Part shown: piece after piece, positions 37,501 to 49,648 of the stretch
Layout: every line of letters begins with the position of its first letter
Numbering within the stretch: position 1 is the first letter of the stretch
Assembly: GCA_013397865.1 (NCBI GenBank)
Contig: VZTI01001048.1
Span: 1,084,469-1,148,468, forward strand
Reading direction: 5' to 3'
Origin: Struthidea cinerea
Taxonomy: Eukaryota; Chordata; Aves; Passeriformes; Corcoracidae
Length of the DNA stretch: 64,000 nt
Notes under the pieces: generated by a model
The model's input: the letters and a program-made list of their open reading frames with translations, nothing else
Databases searched by the model: none
Told to the model about the DNA's origin: nothing
Position numbers and translations under genes: made by a program

Positions 37501-38700
37501 CCTGTTTTTGGTTTTGGGCAGATGGGGCTGGCCCAAGGAGGAAGCCAAGGAATCAATCTGCATGTGAAGGTCAGGGTCAGGATCAGGCCCATTGAGAATA
37601 AGCATCATCAGAAACAGCCAGTGTGACCCAGCAGGACCACAGTGGTCAGTCAGGGTCATGTCAGGAAGTCAGTCCATAGGTCAGGGCCTGTATCAACAAA
37701 GTGCATGGCCAAGCACAGGCACGGCCAGGGCAGAACTCAAACAGGCAATCCAACAACATGGGTCAAGTAGTGGGTGAAGTTCCAGGCCTGAGTTTATGTG
37801 GACTCCTGGACCTATAGGCAGAGTCTGTGGAGTGGAGGGTCGTTAAGGGTTGTTAGTGCACTCAGGCTCCTGATACATTCTCAGCAGCAATGGAAACACA
37901 AAGAACAAGAACAGGAAACTGCAAATTATTCGTGGAATAATGCCCATAAGCCACAATTGCCATTTTATGTAATGGCTTAAGTTAGCAACTTTTTACAAAG
38001 CGGGGGAGCCTCTTAGAAAAAATGATGTTGTTTTTACTGTTTAACATTTCAAGGTTGCTACTTTTTCACTTATACTTACATTTCTTTAATATTACAAATG
38101 AAGAAGAATTTTAATATAAGAACTTCAGAGTATTTTTTCCTACATCTAACCCTTTTTCTTCCCTTGATTCTTCAAGTTTCATCACAGTTTTTCTGTGTTT
38201 GATACATAGAAAGATCCTTTGCTCTCTCCAAGATGTGGAAAAGTATCTTTTTACCACTGGAGATACATAGAAATTCTATGAGCACAAGAGCTAGGAAAGC
38301 ATACGCTGTTCTGATCACAAAGATGTTATCACACTCTGCACTGAGAATTTCACCTGCTGTGGGTCACTGAACTTTGGCTGGAGTTAACCAGACAATTAAA
38401 TAGCCCAGTGTAACTGTTGGATTGGCCATGTGATAGGATCTTTCATTTCATTTCCATAATACCATTCGTTGAATGAAGTTAAATATTTAGCATCCTGAGC
38501 ACAACAGCAAAGGAAGAAAAATGTTTGGTATGTGTTTAAAAACATAATTATGCATTTCCTAAGCACCAAATTCATATTGCATTGGCTATAGAGTACTTGT
38601 TTCCTTGTTGCTATATAATTTAACTCAGGTAAATAGTTGTAGGCACACATAGTTTCACACAGGGGTTGTGGTGTTATTTAATATTTTAAATTACTATTGT
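31520..38700. other. Intergenic, no gene recognised
   Basis: An AT-rich interval downstream of the GPCR. None of its ORFs has a recognisable motif, and no exon pair with family similarity was noticed on either strand. The one compositional departure is the GGTCAGG-rich patch near 37.5-37.8 kb, listed separately. Confidence 0.55.
37490..37800. repeat. GGTCAGG-rich patch, possibly an old unclassified repeat
   Basis: A segment richer in G and C than its surroundings, in which GGTCAGG-like words recur. Examples are GGTCAGGGTCAGGATCAGG near 37,569, GTCAGTCAGGGTCATGTCAGG near 37,644 and GGTCAGGGCC near 37,680. It could be a degenerate minisatellite or part of a transposon family that I cannot name. 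Confidence 0.35.
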
Positions 38701-38731
38701 TATCCACGAGTACTAAAGCGTATCAAAAGCA

Positions 38732-38896
38732 ATGAAACTGTTTAAGAAGCCGGGGAGCATTTTGCTGTGGTTCTTCCGCTGCGTGAGGGAGCTGTGGGAG
38801 GTGAGCAGGCCTCTACTGCAGCTGACCTATGGCAGTGTGGTCTATGTGTCTATGCTTTCCTCGCATTCACATCCCTCCTTACAGCAGGGGACATAA
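38732..38896 (+). other. Unrecognised 54-codon ORF with an internal consensus splice donor
   Basis: An ATG (G at -3) opens a frame MKLFKKPGSILLWFF with a hydrophobic stretch at residues 9-15. After exactly 23 codons a strong donor-like site, GAG|GTGAGC, occurs at 38800/38801. Unspliced, the frame stops at 38894-38896. It could be a first coding exon next to the GC-rich patch that follows. It could equally be chance, since I recognise no family and no partner exon. Confidence 0.12.
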
Positions 38897-38939
38897 CACC
38901 CCTTTTTGTGCTTCAGCTGCTCTTAGAGTTGTTTAGTTT

Positions 38940-39095
38940 CTAAATGTGTATGGCAGCTTGGAAACACCGTTTCTGGAGGAGCCGGGGCCCTGTTGCCCCG
39001 GCCAGGCCCTCGTGGCTTCCCCCCGGGCCAGACCTCCCCCCACGCAGCAGTTCCATGGCAGGTGTGCTCATTGCCGGCTCTTTTTCGGCATGTCA
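38940..39095. promoter_or_regulatory. Small GC-rich, CpG-containing patch
   Basis: About 150 bp with CCGGGGCCC, CCCCGGCCAGG and CCCCCCGGGCC, and around ten CpGs. It stands out in an otherwise AT-rich, CpG-poor desert. It might be a weak promoter or enhancer, or simply a GC-rich island. The ORFs over it are not recognisable. Confidence 0.3.
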
Positions 39096-40399
39096 GAGTA
39101 GCACAGCGAGACAATAGTGAATAGATACACATCCAAATTCCCGCCTTGCCATTGCTTTTTGTGTGCCGAGGAAATCCCTTCTCATTTCCTACGTGTACAG
39201 GGAAAAATAAACACACAGAGTGTTGCATTGCTAAGCTTGGGAAGTGAAGTTTCCTGCTTTCGGGGTAAGTTTAAACATACATTTCGCCTTGGCTGCTTGA
39301 GGCAAAACCACTTCCTTTTCTTTCTGCTTGTTCCCCTTTCCATCCACGAAGTAGGTCACCATCATTCCTGTTTAAGCAGAAGTGTGATGTGTCTCATCAC
39401 TGGTAAAGGCTGTAAGTGTGATGTGGAAATCACATTAGATCAGTACTTTGCTGTAAAGTGAACAAGCAAGCAAAAAAACCCACAGGAAAACCAATTTGAT
39501 TTGTCTGATGAGAAGATAAAGATAAGTCTCTTAAGCTAGCAACTTCCTATATTTTGATTAATATTATAGTATATTCAATTCTTCAAAGGGCAGTATTAAA
39601 TAAACAGTAATAACTGAAAAATCCAATGCCAGAAAAAACTAAGGATTTATCTCTTTTTCTATAACATCATGAACTACTTTGAACAGTTAATTATGTCTGA
39701 AATCTGTTGTTTAAGCTCTAACTCTGGATGTGTAATTAATGATTACATGCTAGCAAATAATACAGCATTAGTTTTTTTTAATATTATTATTTGAGGGAGA
39801 AGGATTTTAATCTGTACAAAAAGAAGTTCAGGAAATGAAAACTTGCTTCTTCGCAGTAGTTAACAGAACTGGTAGGACTCCATTCAGTCTACAAGAAATT
39901 AGGGGGTTGCCTTAGTAAGAAAGGCTGTAAAAGTCAAGAAATATTTCTCTACTAAATTTAAAACTGGCCTATGGAAACCAGAGCTGCAGGTGTTGGTGGA
40001 AATAAGTGGTGTTGCAGGAATTTTAAAACTCTGTAACTTTATGAGCAGTTATCCAAGCCAAGACAATGATACTTAGTAACCCAATCTACTGCCTCAGGAC
40101 ATGAGTGGAGGTCAGGAGGGCACTCCTTTTACTGCCCCAACATTACCTGCATCTCAAAAGAAGAGTTTTGTTTGTGTTTTTTTCTGAGTAGAATTCACAT
40201 TCTTAGCAACTTTAGATGGTTGGTGATACTGGGCAAGGAGTGCAGTTTTGTATTTAATATAAAACATTCCTGTAGAAATTTCATTATGCCTCACAATGAA
40301 AGCCAAAGGTAAGAATGGGTTAGAGGGGATGCCTTGATGACCTGACTGCCAGCAAAGCCCCTCTGCACAGCTCAGAGAGGCTGTGTGTGACTCCTGGCT

Positions 40400-40490
40400 G
40401 TGCTGTTATTATTCCTGGTTTACAGTCAGGAAAACAGAAGGTGAAGGGAGGTACCCAAGGCTACACAATGAATGTCATTGTAAGAGTGAG
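40400..40490 (+). mobile_element. MIR-like SINE relic
   Basis: CTGTTATTATTCCTGGTTTA, then CAGTCAGGAAAACAGAAGG, then GTACCCAAGGCTACACAA, follows the order of the MIR/CORE-SINE 3' half. The recalled form is 'ttattattcccattttacag', 'atgaggaaactgag', 'ttgcccaaggtcacaca'. Such elements predate the amniote split and survive as fragments in birds and reptiles. The match is by memory, with clear divergence. Confidence 0.5.
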
Positions 40491-43400
40491 ATAAGTGTAA
40501 TAATATATTACCATAGTTAAATATAGGTCTAACGAAATTATCATCATATGCTGCAGATGGGAAAAACACTTCAAAATTTTATTATCAAAATACTTCTTTT
40601 TTTTATCAAATGGATATAAATTCTATAGGAATTTACACTACTTAGGTACGTACGTAGATAAACTTCTTAAGGAAGGAAGACTTCTTAAACTAGTGCAGAA
40701 TTTACCTTAGTAGGGTTTTCCAAGTAGCTTCCTAAATTGAGAATAAGGCAGAAATAGTAACAGAGAAAGTTACATTAAAATAATACATTAAAGTTTAAAA
40801 ATTAACATTTCCTCAGGGTACAGTTGGAATGACTGAAGTATGTATTAAAGATATGAATAATTGCCTCTATAGACAAAGTTCCCCACAACTCAATTAAAGT
40901 AAAAGTTTTATGTTTTGGTTGCGAAAGTCTCTAAAGATGTTTTAAGCAAAAGCAAGGAGTATGTGGTCACAAAGCAATCTGAAACAGCAGTCTTAATCTG
41001 GAAAAATAATTTTGCAGGAACTAAAAAATAACAGTTTTCAGAGTGAACATCTACATTTTAGGTATTTAATTTCAGTATGTCTCAGAGGTCAGACTGGAAA
41101 CCCAGGTTATTTCTTGCACTCACAGGGAAGATCATACACAGATAGTTGGTTTATATTCATCACAGGTAATCCCTTCTTTTAGAAATGAGCCTAGAGGCTA
41201 CTGTAAGATGTCTTAGAAGCATGAAAATGTCTTTTTAGAATTACTAATATATTTGAGACCCCTGTTGTATCATCCCTGATTTTTACAATCTGAAAGTATA
41301 TTTTCTGGTATGCTGTGTCGTGATTTGTGATTTTAACATCAGACCTCTAAAATTATGTTTCAAATTGATTGTATATTTTCCACGTAGATGTAATGAGCAC
41401 AATAGCACATGACAGAATTTTTGTAGATTAGTTTAATTTTGGGCAAATTATACTTCAGAGAAGCCAAACAAGGTGAAGGCCACATCTCTTATGAATCTCT
41501 TATTCATCTAAAATGGATTTCCTTCTCAGTCTACAACATACTTATCTCAGGTATTGCCTTAGTTTCAGGGATTTATCATGGACAGCTTTCTTCAGGAATT
41601 TAAACATTGTTTCCAACTCGGGCTGAGCAGTATGCGTCATTGTATTTAGAAAACACAATCCCATGGGAATGCAGTTGCGCTGATGTGTTATTCGTGCCCC
41701 CGCAGCTCTCCATTTCTCCCCCTGTTACTCAGCACGTTGGGCTGGGCGGGTGCTGCAGATGTCACACGACTTTTCACTGAGCTTCACTTTTATGTAACAC
41801 ACCTACCTCAGTGTTTGTTTCTTTTAGAATCTACAGTGTTTACATATTCACCGGAACACAGAAAAAAAATGATACCTATGCAGAAAAGGTTTGATGAGCT
41901 AACAAATCATCATTTAACCTTTTGCTCAAGCAACACAAGGAGCCAGTCAGCATACAGGAACGGTTTGTGTTTGTGTGCACACATCTGTGTGCATGGACAG
42001 ACCCTGGGGGATATAAGGAGAGATTGGTGTACAGAGGGTGTCATATTTTCACAGTATAAATAGATTGTTTTACTAAAGTCAATCAAATACATTTGTTATA
42101 ACAGCAAGGAAAATCCCGAATATGCAAGGAGTTTGTTCCTGCGAAACTGTTGCATGCATTATTTCCCCTCATTGACTATAAAATGACCACTCCCAAGCTT
42201 AAAATTAAGTATGTGCTGAATGTTTAGATTTTCAGAGGAACCAGAGTATAAAAATTTTCCCCAAAAGAGAGCTAGTTTCAAGGGTTTTTATTCTTTTGGA
42301 AGGGTTTCCTAAAGAGCATTTACTCTTCCTGATGAGATCTCTGATGTCTACAACAGTTTCTTTATGCATGTAGTCTATTGCCATGTGCATGTGTGATTGA
42401 AATTTGAGATCCATCTGCTATCTAAAGATATTGGAGAGTTGTAACTCTCAGAAGGAAATAATTTTGTATATTAAGAAAAAAGGGCCCAGCACGGTCACCC
42501 AGCCTGAATAAGTATATAATGTACACAAATTCCTGTTGGCTAACAAGGTGTCATAAAGTCCAGTTTTGTGCAGTAAGAGCACATAACAAGGTAGAGAAGG
42601 AACAGGTTGCAGAGCTTCTGCAGAGCATGTGATGTGCTGTGTGTTCACACCCTGGCATGCCCTGCAGTAGCTTGTTTGTACATCTGTACCTACAGGCAGT
42701 AGAATCCTTGCTCCACCTTTTGCTTCAGCGTCATTTAGTAGGGGCAAGCAGCCTGGATGTTAGAAATAGAAAAAAAGTCGTAAATTGGCTAAATTTAGTC
42801 TGAAAACCTTCCTGACTATGGTATATCAAAGTACAAGGTATATTAAAGAATCAGGGATTTTTTAATGTATAACCAAAGGCTCTATAAACAAGAAAACAGT
42901 GAACACCACTGAGAAATGAAAATTTGAAAATGCAGATTGTAAGCTATTTGCATAATGTAAGGTTTTGAGGCTAAAAATAAAACTCAACAGGATTCATGAG
43001 ATTTGCAATAAAATCTGCAAGTGCGTAAATCAAATACTAGCTTCCTCTTGAAAGAGTGTCATACTTTCAGTAGTATAATAAAAAAGCAGTGCTGTGGAGC
43101 AGAATAGCACAGGAGAGATTGGCAGTGGAGGATATTCCTAATTCAGCTTTAATTAAACTTCTGGGGAGATGATTTGGTTAACATGAATAAGAGACCTAAG
43201 AATGTGAAGACACAAGTTCAAGAATAGTAGTAGCACCTCCTCTGTGTATATAAAGGATGACAGAGGCACAGTTCCCTCCATCTAATTTCATGTATTTAAC
43301 TAAGGTGCTTAAGTTATGTAACTGGCTATGACTTAAGGTAAAAGCTAATTGTTGCCAGAAAGAACTTATCTTTTCCCTGTGCCCCTTCTCCTGTAACCCT

Positions 43401-44611
43401 CTCTGCTCTTGGCTACGTGATCCCCCTGCTTACCTTGAGCCACCTCTGGAGCTCATCTGGCTGCAGGTTGTTCAACCTGATATAACAACAGAAGTTATCT
43501 TTGCCCACCTTCCAAAGTGTACATTTTTGCCAAGTTAGTGAGTTTTGTTGCCTGACCTTGAAATGAATCAGATAAACTTCAGAGGCAACACAAGAAAGAT
43601 GTGGGAAAAAAGAAAGAGAAACTGGAAGGGTGGGGACAGGACTCGATGCCTTCCCTGCAAGAACTGTTAATTTGGCTCAGCCACTTGTCACTCTCTGTTC
43701 TCCCTATTTAACCAGTAGAAAGAAGTAAGCACTTCCTGAAGCACTTTAGGGGAAGGTCTTATTTGTCTATCAACTATACTTAAAAGTAAGGAGAATACTT
43801 TCCCAATTTATTTTCTTAAACTAAAGGTTTAACTTTATGTGGTATAAATACCCTGCCTTCATCTTCTTTGCTCTAAATCCAACCTTCACTGCAAGCTGAA
43901 AAATATTCTGTGGCTTTCAATGACTTTTTTTCCATTGTTAATCTTTTCTGTTTGGCATTTCTCTCTAAATACTCCTTTTGTTTACATTTCCAGGTGTGGG
44001 GCTTTAAAAAAAATAATTATTTTTTACTTAACTTGTTCACTCAATACTTAATTTTATGTTTTCTTTCAGTGAACGACTTTGTTTATAATTCTTCCCATTC
44101 CATCATTTGTATTAACAATATATCTTTTGTTCTCATTATTAGTCTTCTAGCTGCAGAATCGTGTTTGCATTCTTCTGTGGTTGCTTTGGCTACATCTGCT
44201 TGAATTTTCTTCTGTCAATGCTGTTTGCTATTGGACAACATAGTTCTCTTTACAATTGCTTGCTTTCTGTATAACGTTTAATTTGGAGTATTTTTCCAAT
44301 TACATATTTGTTTCTATTTCAGGGTTTTTTTCCCAGGAAACAAAACAAAACCAAACCAACCACAGGTGGTGGTAAAGGAGCACGATTTCACTAGCAAATA
44401 GGAAAAAAGCCTCAGGAAAAGTAAGAGACAACACTTTTTATCACATCAAACTTGTTCACTCATTTGTTTTACCCCTGTCAAGTAGGCTGAGTCAGAGATT
44501 TGACTTTTCCTGGTGTTATGGATCTAGCCAGATATTTGTTTCAGGAGATGCTTCTATCACCTAAGGGATTTGACTCTGTCCAGTTCTGCAGCATCTTAGA
44601 TCTGTAACTGC

Positions 44612-44660
44612 ACAAACAGGAGACCCCTCAAACAAACAGGACACCCCTCAAACAAACAGT
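44612..44660. repeat. Short tandem repeat, 20-bp unit
   Basis: ACAAACAGGAGACCCCT is followed by CAAACAAACAGGACACCCCT and then CAAACAAACAGT. This makes about 2.5 near-identical copies of a 20-bp unit. Confidence 0.75.
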
Positions 44661-45748
44661 GGTGTGTCCTCCTGCCCACGGGTGACATAGCACAGGTGCC
44701 TCAAAACAGATGTGTGGGAAAAGATGCTGGGACCAGATGCTGGAGGGAGCCTGGGATTGTGACTGAGAGATGGGAAGTTGTGGCACTGCCCAGCAGAGGT
44801 ATGGAGGGCTGGCTGTATGAGAATGTGTGTTTGGAAGCAGTTGTGGAAATCTCATTTTAGTGCATGAAACTTGATAGGTCTGAAGATTACTTACAGTTTT
44901 TTCTATATCTGAGTTGCCTATCAGATAAGCATTCTTTCTCTCTGATTTTACAGACAGAAAATGTAGTAGACTAAGTAACCTCTGTACAATTTTTTGGAAA
45001 CACAGGAGGTAACTTGGAAATAGAGTCAACACTTTCTGATTTCATGGCAGTTCTTTCCACATTAGATTGACTTTCTTAGATTTTTTTTTGTGTACTTGGT
45101 TTTTTTCTCTTTGTATCTCTCTCCTGACAGTTGTAACATTCATATTACATTAACATTCATATTTGAAACTTGAGTTTGAAACTTTTTTTCCCCTACATCC
45201 ATCTTATTGTTTCCCCTTTCTCTTGTTTCCTCAGCCACGTTTCAGTCATTCAAGTCCCCTCTTTGAGAGGTTTTACAGCACCTTTGTCATATTGGTGCTT
45301 AAGGAAGGAAACTCACAATATCAAATATTGGAAGAAAGATGGGTTTGAGGTGCTGTAGCAGTGAGCCATTAACACAAGTCCTGCTAACCCCGTGTCTTGT
45401 AAAACTATCCCTTGAATTTTCCTTCTGTCATAAGTTGAACTTGTGAATGAAAACAGCCTCATGTGGTATTTGAAAACAGAGGCTATACCATGAGAGATCT
45501 GATTAATTCTGTTCAGTATTTTGTATGTCTGTTTTCTCAACTCGTCTTCATAAATGCATGACATCATGCACAAATTGAATAGTCTAAACACATAATGAAT
45601 TTATTTTGTGACTGTCTGTGAATCGCCTTTAACATTGTGAGAGCTACTATTGCAGTAATGAAGTTTGTTATTTGTAAACTATCTCTTGACCCTTGCTGAG
45701 TAGACCAGAAATGTCAAAGATTCACTGCTGCTAGGAACAGCCCTTTTC

Positions 45749-45750
<2 letters not shown>

Positions 45751-45783
<33 letters not shown>

Positions 45784-45799
45784 TCTGTGTGTGTGTGTC
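45751..45799. repeat. (GT)n microsatellite
   Basis: Sixteen uninterrupted GT dinucleotides are followed, after a CTCT interruption, by a second shorter GT run. The locus is likely to vary in length between individuals. Confidence 0.97.
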
Positions 45800-46725
45800 T
45801 ATGCACAGAAAAAATATTAGAAATCAGGAATAAACTGAGTTTCTGCTTATAAAATTCAGGGACTCATGATTTTCTTTCTTGCATAATGTAATACAGAATC
45901 ACATCAGTTTATTATGGTGAAGCTTGTTTGATCTGATGGAGTTTGATCTATTACATTTCCTTTCCTGTTTTACAGATGACTGAATTTTTCCCTTGGGATA
46001 TGGAGTGAGAACTGAAGTAAAAGAGCGAGCTTTGGTTCTTCAAGTCCTTTGCCAAAGTAAGGGAGATAAATGTAAATTTTACTGTATCTTACTAACAGCT
46101 TTAAGGAAAAAACATCTTTGCTTCTAAATACAGTTAAAATCACTTTGGGTCTAAAAAAATTTTAAAAGGTGAATTGAGCATAGTGCTACCTGAGTATAAA
46201 TGTTGATTAGGCAGCTTTGCTTCTGGCACATGGAAATTACTTAATACAACCACAGTATCAAACAGAAGAGATGCAACAGTTGTCAGCTTTCTGTCCCATA
46301 TCTTCAAACAATGCATTGAGATTTATTTCAGTCAGTGTATTGCAATAGCTTCAGCAGCTAATTTAGTGGAAGAAATAAGAAATTACACAGAGAAACAAGT
46401 CCAGTTATTTGCATACTTAGTAGACTTCCTGAAGCTGGAAGTAAAGAGTGTTTATGGTATCAAAATTCCCTGCACACAACCTTCCTCTCCACCTTAACTG
46501 GCAGTTTACTGTAAACACTGAAATATAAACATGTCTTGAGGTTGGATTTTAAGTTGAATACTAATTAATTTGAGCAGGGTTTTCTAGATTTAAGGGATCG
46601 TGGGAAAGACAGGTTTGGGCACAAATAAACAGGCAGCAAAAACTGGCATCTAGCTGGAAGTATTGGAAGACAGGTGAAAATGACTGTGGAGGACCAATCT
46701 CATTGAGGCCTGTAAATGTAAGGAT

Positions 46726-46785
46726 AAAATGAAAAGATGTTAAGAAATGAAAAGATGAAAAAAATGAAAAAATGAAAGATGTTAA
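46726..46785. repeat. A-rich degenerate repeat of AAATGAAAAGATG
   Basis: AAATGAAAAGATGTTAAGA is followed by further AAATGAAAA and GATG words and ends AAATGAAAGATGTTAACAG. It is a low-complexity, purine-rich tandem array with variable spacing. Confidence 0.65.
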
Positions 46786-47079
46786 CAGAACCTCTGACTG
46801 ATTTTAACAGCATTTCTAAAAAATTTAATTTAAAATGTGTATGACCAGTGTATAAATTGGTTTTGTAACATTCTGGTTAGTTTTGGTAGTGTTCTGCCAA
46901 AGCAAGAGCTGATTATGCGCAGCCACTCCACAGAAATGTTTAAGAAATCAGGAATTTGCACCATGGATGCAGTTTTTTCTCTCAGTGACAAAAACAGTCT
47001 ACAAAGTTTGCTCACTTTGTACCCCTATCCTTGTCCTTGGTAGTGATAGTGCATCCATTCAGCAGATCAGGGAAATTAT

Positions 47080-47157
47080 CAGTTTTTTAAATAACCCTTT
47101 TTCTTATGGTTAACTTAACCCTTAATATATTAAGAAAAAGGGTGGTTTTTAACACTG
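47080..47157. repeat. Imperfect inverted repeat (hairpin), 27-bp arms
   Basis: The left arm 47080-47106 and right arm 47131-47157 pair at 22 of 27 positions. A perfect 13-bp inner stem (ACCCTTTTTCTTA at 47094-47106 against its complement at 47131-47143) encloses a 24-nt loop. GATC-containing words flank both ends. It could be a MITE relic or a structured RNA, or arise by chance in AT-rich DNA. Confidence 0.6.
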
Positions 47158-48719
47158 ATCAGTTACTTGGCATGTTTCATTATGCAGCCCCACAAGCAGT
47201 TTTGTGAACCATTGTATCAAAGCCCAAAATGGGGAGAGGGTACTCCTTAGACAGACTTTGCTACAGAAAATGCAATAGCAAGACAATCCCTTCCTTCAAG
47301 TGTTTGAAACATAGATTTTTGTTTTGCAGAGTTTTTGAGTGTAGAAATGTGCTGTATTGTTTCTGTGGAAGCCACTAGAGACCAGCAGATATTTCAGGAG
47401 TGTTAAGTCATAAATGTAACTGATAAATTGATATCAAGATGATCAATCAGGTAACTATAGAAAAAGAAGCAGAACTGGAACACTACTTGCATGATTTTCT
47501 TACAGATACCTTCTGTTTTCTTCTTTGTATATTTGCAAATAGACCATACACATTTTCAGGTGTAGTTCTACAGGTTCTTTCTTTTCACTGGCCTCTGAAA
47601 TTATATCTATTCCATTCAGAAGTTTAAGTAAGTGCTTCATCATCATCACAAATAACAGTCTACCAGTTTGAAGGGCAGGAAGTATAAGAACAAATCATTG
47701 CTAGTGAGAAAGTTTCTCTAACTGGAACCAGTCAGTTTTAAACCATGAAGTTGATTACAATCCAGTGTGTCACTAAAAATTTTCATAGATATCGCTCACA
47801 CTCCAGTTTTTTTAATGAAAAAAACATCTGTCTGAACTGGCCCTTTGATTTTCAGTGTCAGCAGAGAGATGAAGCTTAAAGGATGTGGAAGTTAAATCCA
47901 GCCTGGACTATTACACATTATGCTTTATTTCCTCTGTAGACAGATTCAACCTTTAAGAATGTAATTTTACACCACTGAAAAGCACTTTCTTATGTGGGTC
48001 GTCAGGGTAGGATAAAAAATATGTATAATAAGTTGCATTTTGATAGTGAAGGCTCCATGTATGCCCTAACCAAGCTTTGGTGGCTGGGAGGCAGATTCCT
48101 ATATTATCCTAAGAACAACACTAATGCTTGCATTCACAGCATGTGTTATCTTACCCACGCTCCCTCTCATCTTTATTGGGAAGAAAGGAAGAAGAATGGA
48201 GATGACATGCAGTTTGACTGGGGATAAATGGCAATGAGAAAGAAAAAAAAAGGGAGTTTTAACATTGCCAAATAAACAAAGGACACAAGCACATTTGGGG
48301 TTTTTTGTTCCAAACCACTAAGTTTTGGAGGGTGAATTCTTGTGTTGCCCAGATTAGAAGGATGCAAAACCCTAACACCACCATTCTGTAGAGAAGACTA
48401 TTGAAGAATTTTTTGTTCCATGATCCCATTTGCATCCCACAATTTCTTGAGAGTTCAGATATTTAATCGTTTTGTTTCTCAGATCTTGGCTGACAAACTT
48501 TCCTGGCACTTCCCACCTTGTGAGGATATCCCAGACTACCAGCCTGGGATACCAAGAAATAATAACAAAGCAATGACTACAGAAATATTCTTTAACTCAG
48601 CACAAGTAAGACTTCTGAAATTATTTCATGATCCTGGATTTATGAGATATTATTTCAGAACGTTATTAAATGATCTAAAATCATGAAGCTTTTGTCACCC
48701 AAAAGCCATTTTGCATTTT

Positions 48720-48735
48720 GAAAAAAAAAAAAAAA
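48720..48735. repeat. Poly(A) tract
   Basis: An uninterrupted A run of about 16. No target-site duplication or retroposed ORF was recognised beside it, so I treat it as a simple repeat. Confidence 0.85.
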
Positions 48736-49483
48736 GTACTGAGTTTCAGAAACTCAAAAAGATGACTTTTTTTTAGGGATTCAAAGTATCTTTGGTAGAA
48801 GTGTAAAATCTTTCAAATTTGGTTTCCTAGTTTCAGAGTATCCCTTTAGTCCATTGTTTTGATCTCCTGAAAATGTGCCTCAAAGTAACAGGAAACCTTA
48901 ATCTCTCTGTTAGTGGCATCGCAGGCTTTGCCGTGAATGTGGCTGGGCATACCAAACATATTTGCATGCTGACAGGTGGGGCAGCTGTTCTCCCCTCGGG
49001 GCAGGGTTGGTGGATCTCAGGCTGTAGTGAAAACATGCCCGTTGCACTGAGTAATTAATTACTGCTGGGAAGAGCTTCAACAGTAGTTTTAGGATGCAAA
49101 TGCAGAGAATCAGCTGAAAAATCTTTTCTCAGAATCCTACCTAGGCTGAAAAAAAATGGTTGGAGCTTTTTGGAGTGTAAAGTTCTAGGTTGTCAGAGGA
49201 ATTATTAAGTAGATACTTTAAATATAGCTCTTTTTTGCTGTGATGGTCACTAGTTTTTACGTGTGAGCTAATAAATATGCTGCTGAATCTTCCTTTCTTG
49301 ATATTTAGTGGAAAAAGCTGGTACTAAAATTTGGAAAAAAATCATTAATATCAGTCTATCATCACAAAATAGTTAGATAAGGGCTTGTAAATTTCAGAGC
49401 CCAAAATTTCTGTGTAAGCTTGAAGTTCTTTAAGTTTTCAAGCTAACAGAATATTAGAGCACCAAGTTTATGTATTTAAACAT

Positions 49484-49579
49484 AAACAGTGGCAACAATT
49501 ACAAAGCCTTTATAATTAATTTTATAATTATAAACAATGGAAACAATTTAAAATAATTTGTAATTAATTTTATAATTAA
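49484..49579. repeat. Tandem duplication, 48-bp unit, AT-rich
   Basis: Copy 1 (49484-49531) begins AAACAGTGGCAACAATT and copy 2 (49532-49579) begins AAACAATGGAAACAATT. Both contain AATTAATTTTATAATTA near their ends. Aligned by eye without gaps, they match at 39 of 48 positions. Confidence 0.8.
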
Positions 49580-49648
49580 TTTTTTCATGAGTAATATATA
49601 TTCAGTCTTTCATATGCTGGACATTTTTCATATTATATTAACTGTGCT

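Noticed and set aside
39117..39461. 114-codon plus-strand ORF near the GC-rich patch
   Set aside because: It has no recognisable domain and irregular composition, and starts in a region without supporting signals beyond the GC patch.
41683..42063. 126-codon plus-strand ORF
   Set aside because: I see no family, no conserved motif and no transcription context; the length is possible by chance in a window of this size.
44628..45032. 134-codon minus-strand ORF
   Set aside because: It overlaps the 20-bp tandem repeat, has a random-looking composition and shows no recognisable domain.
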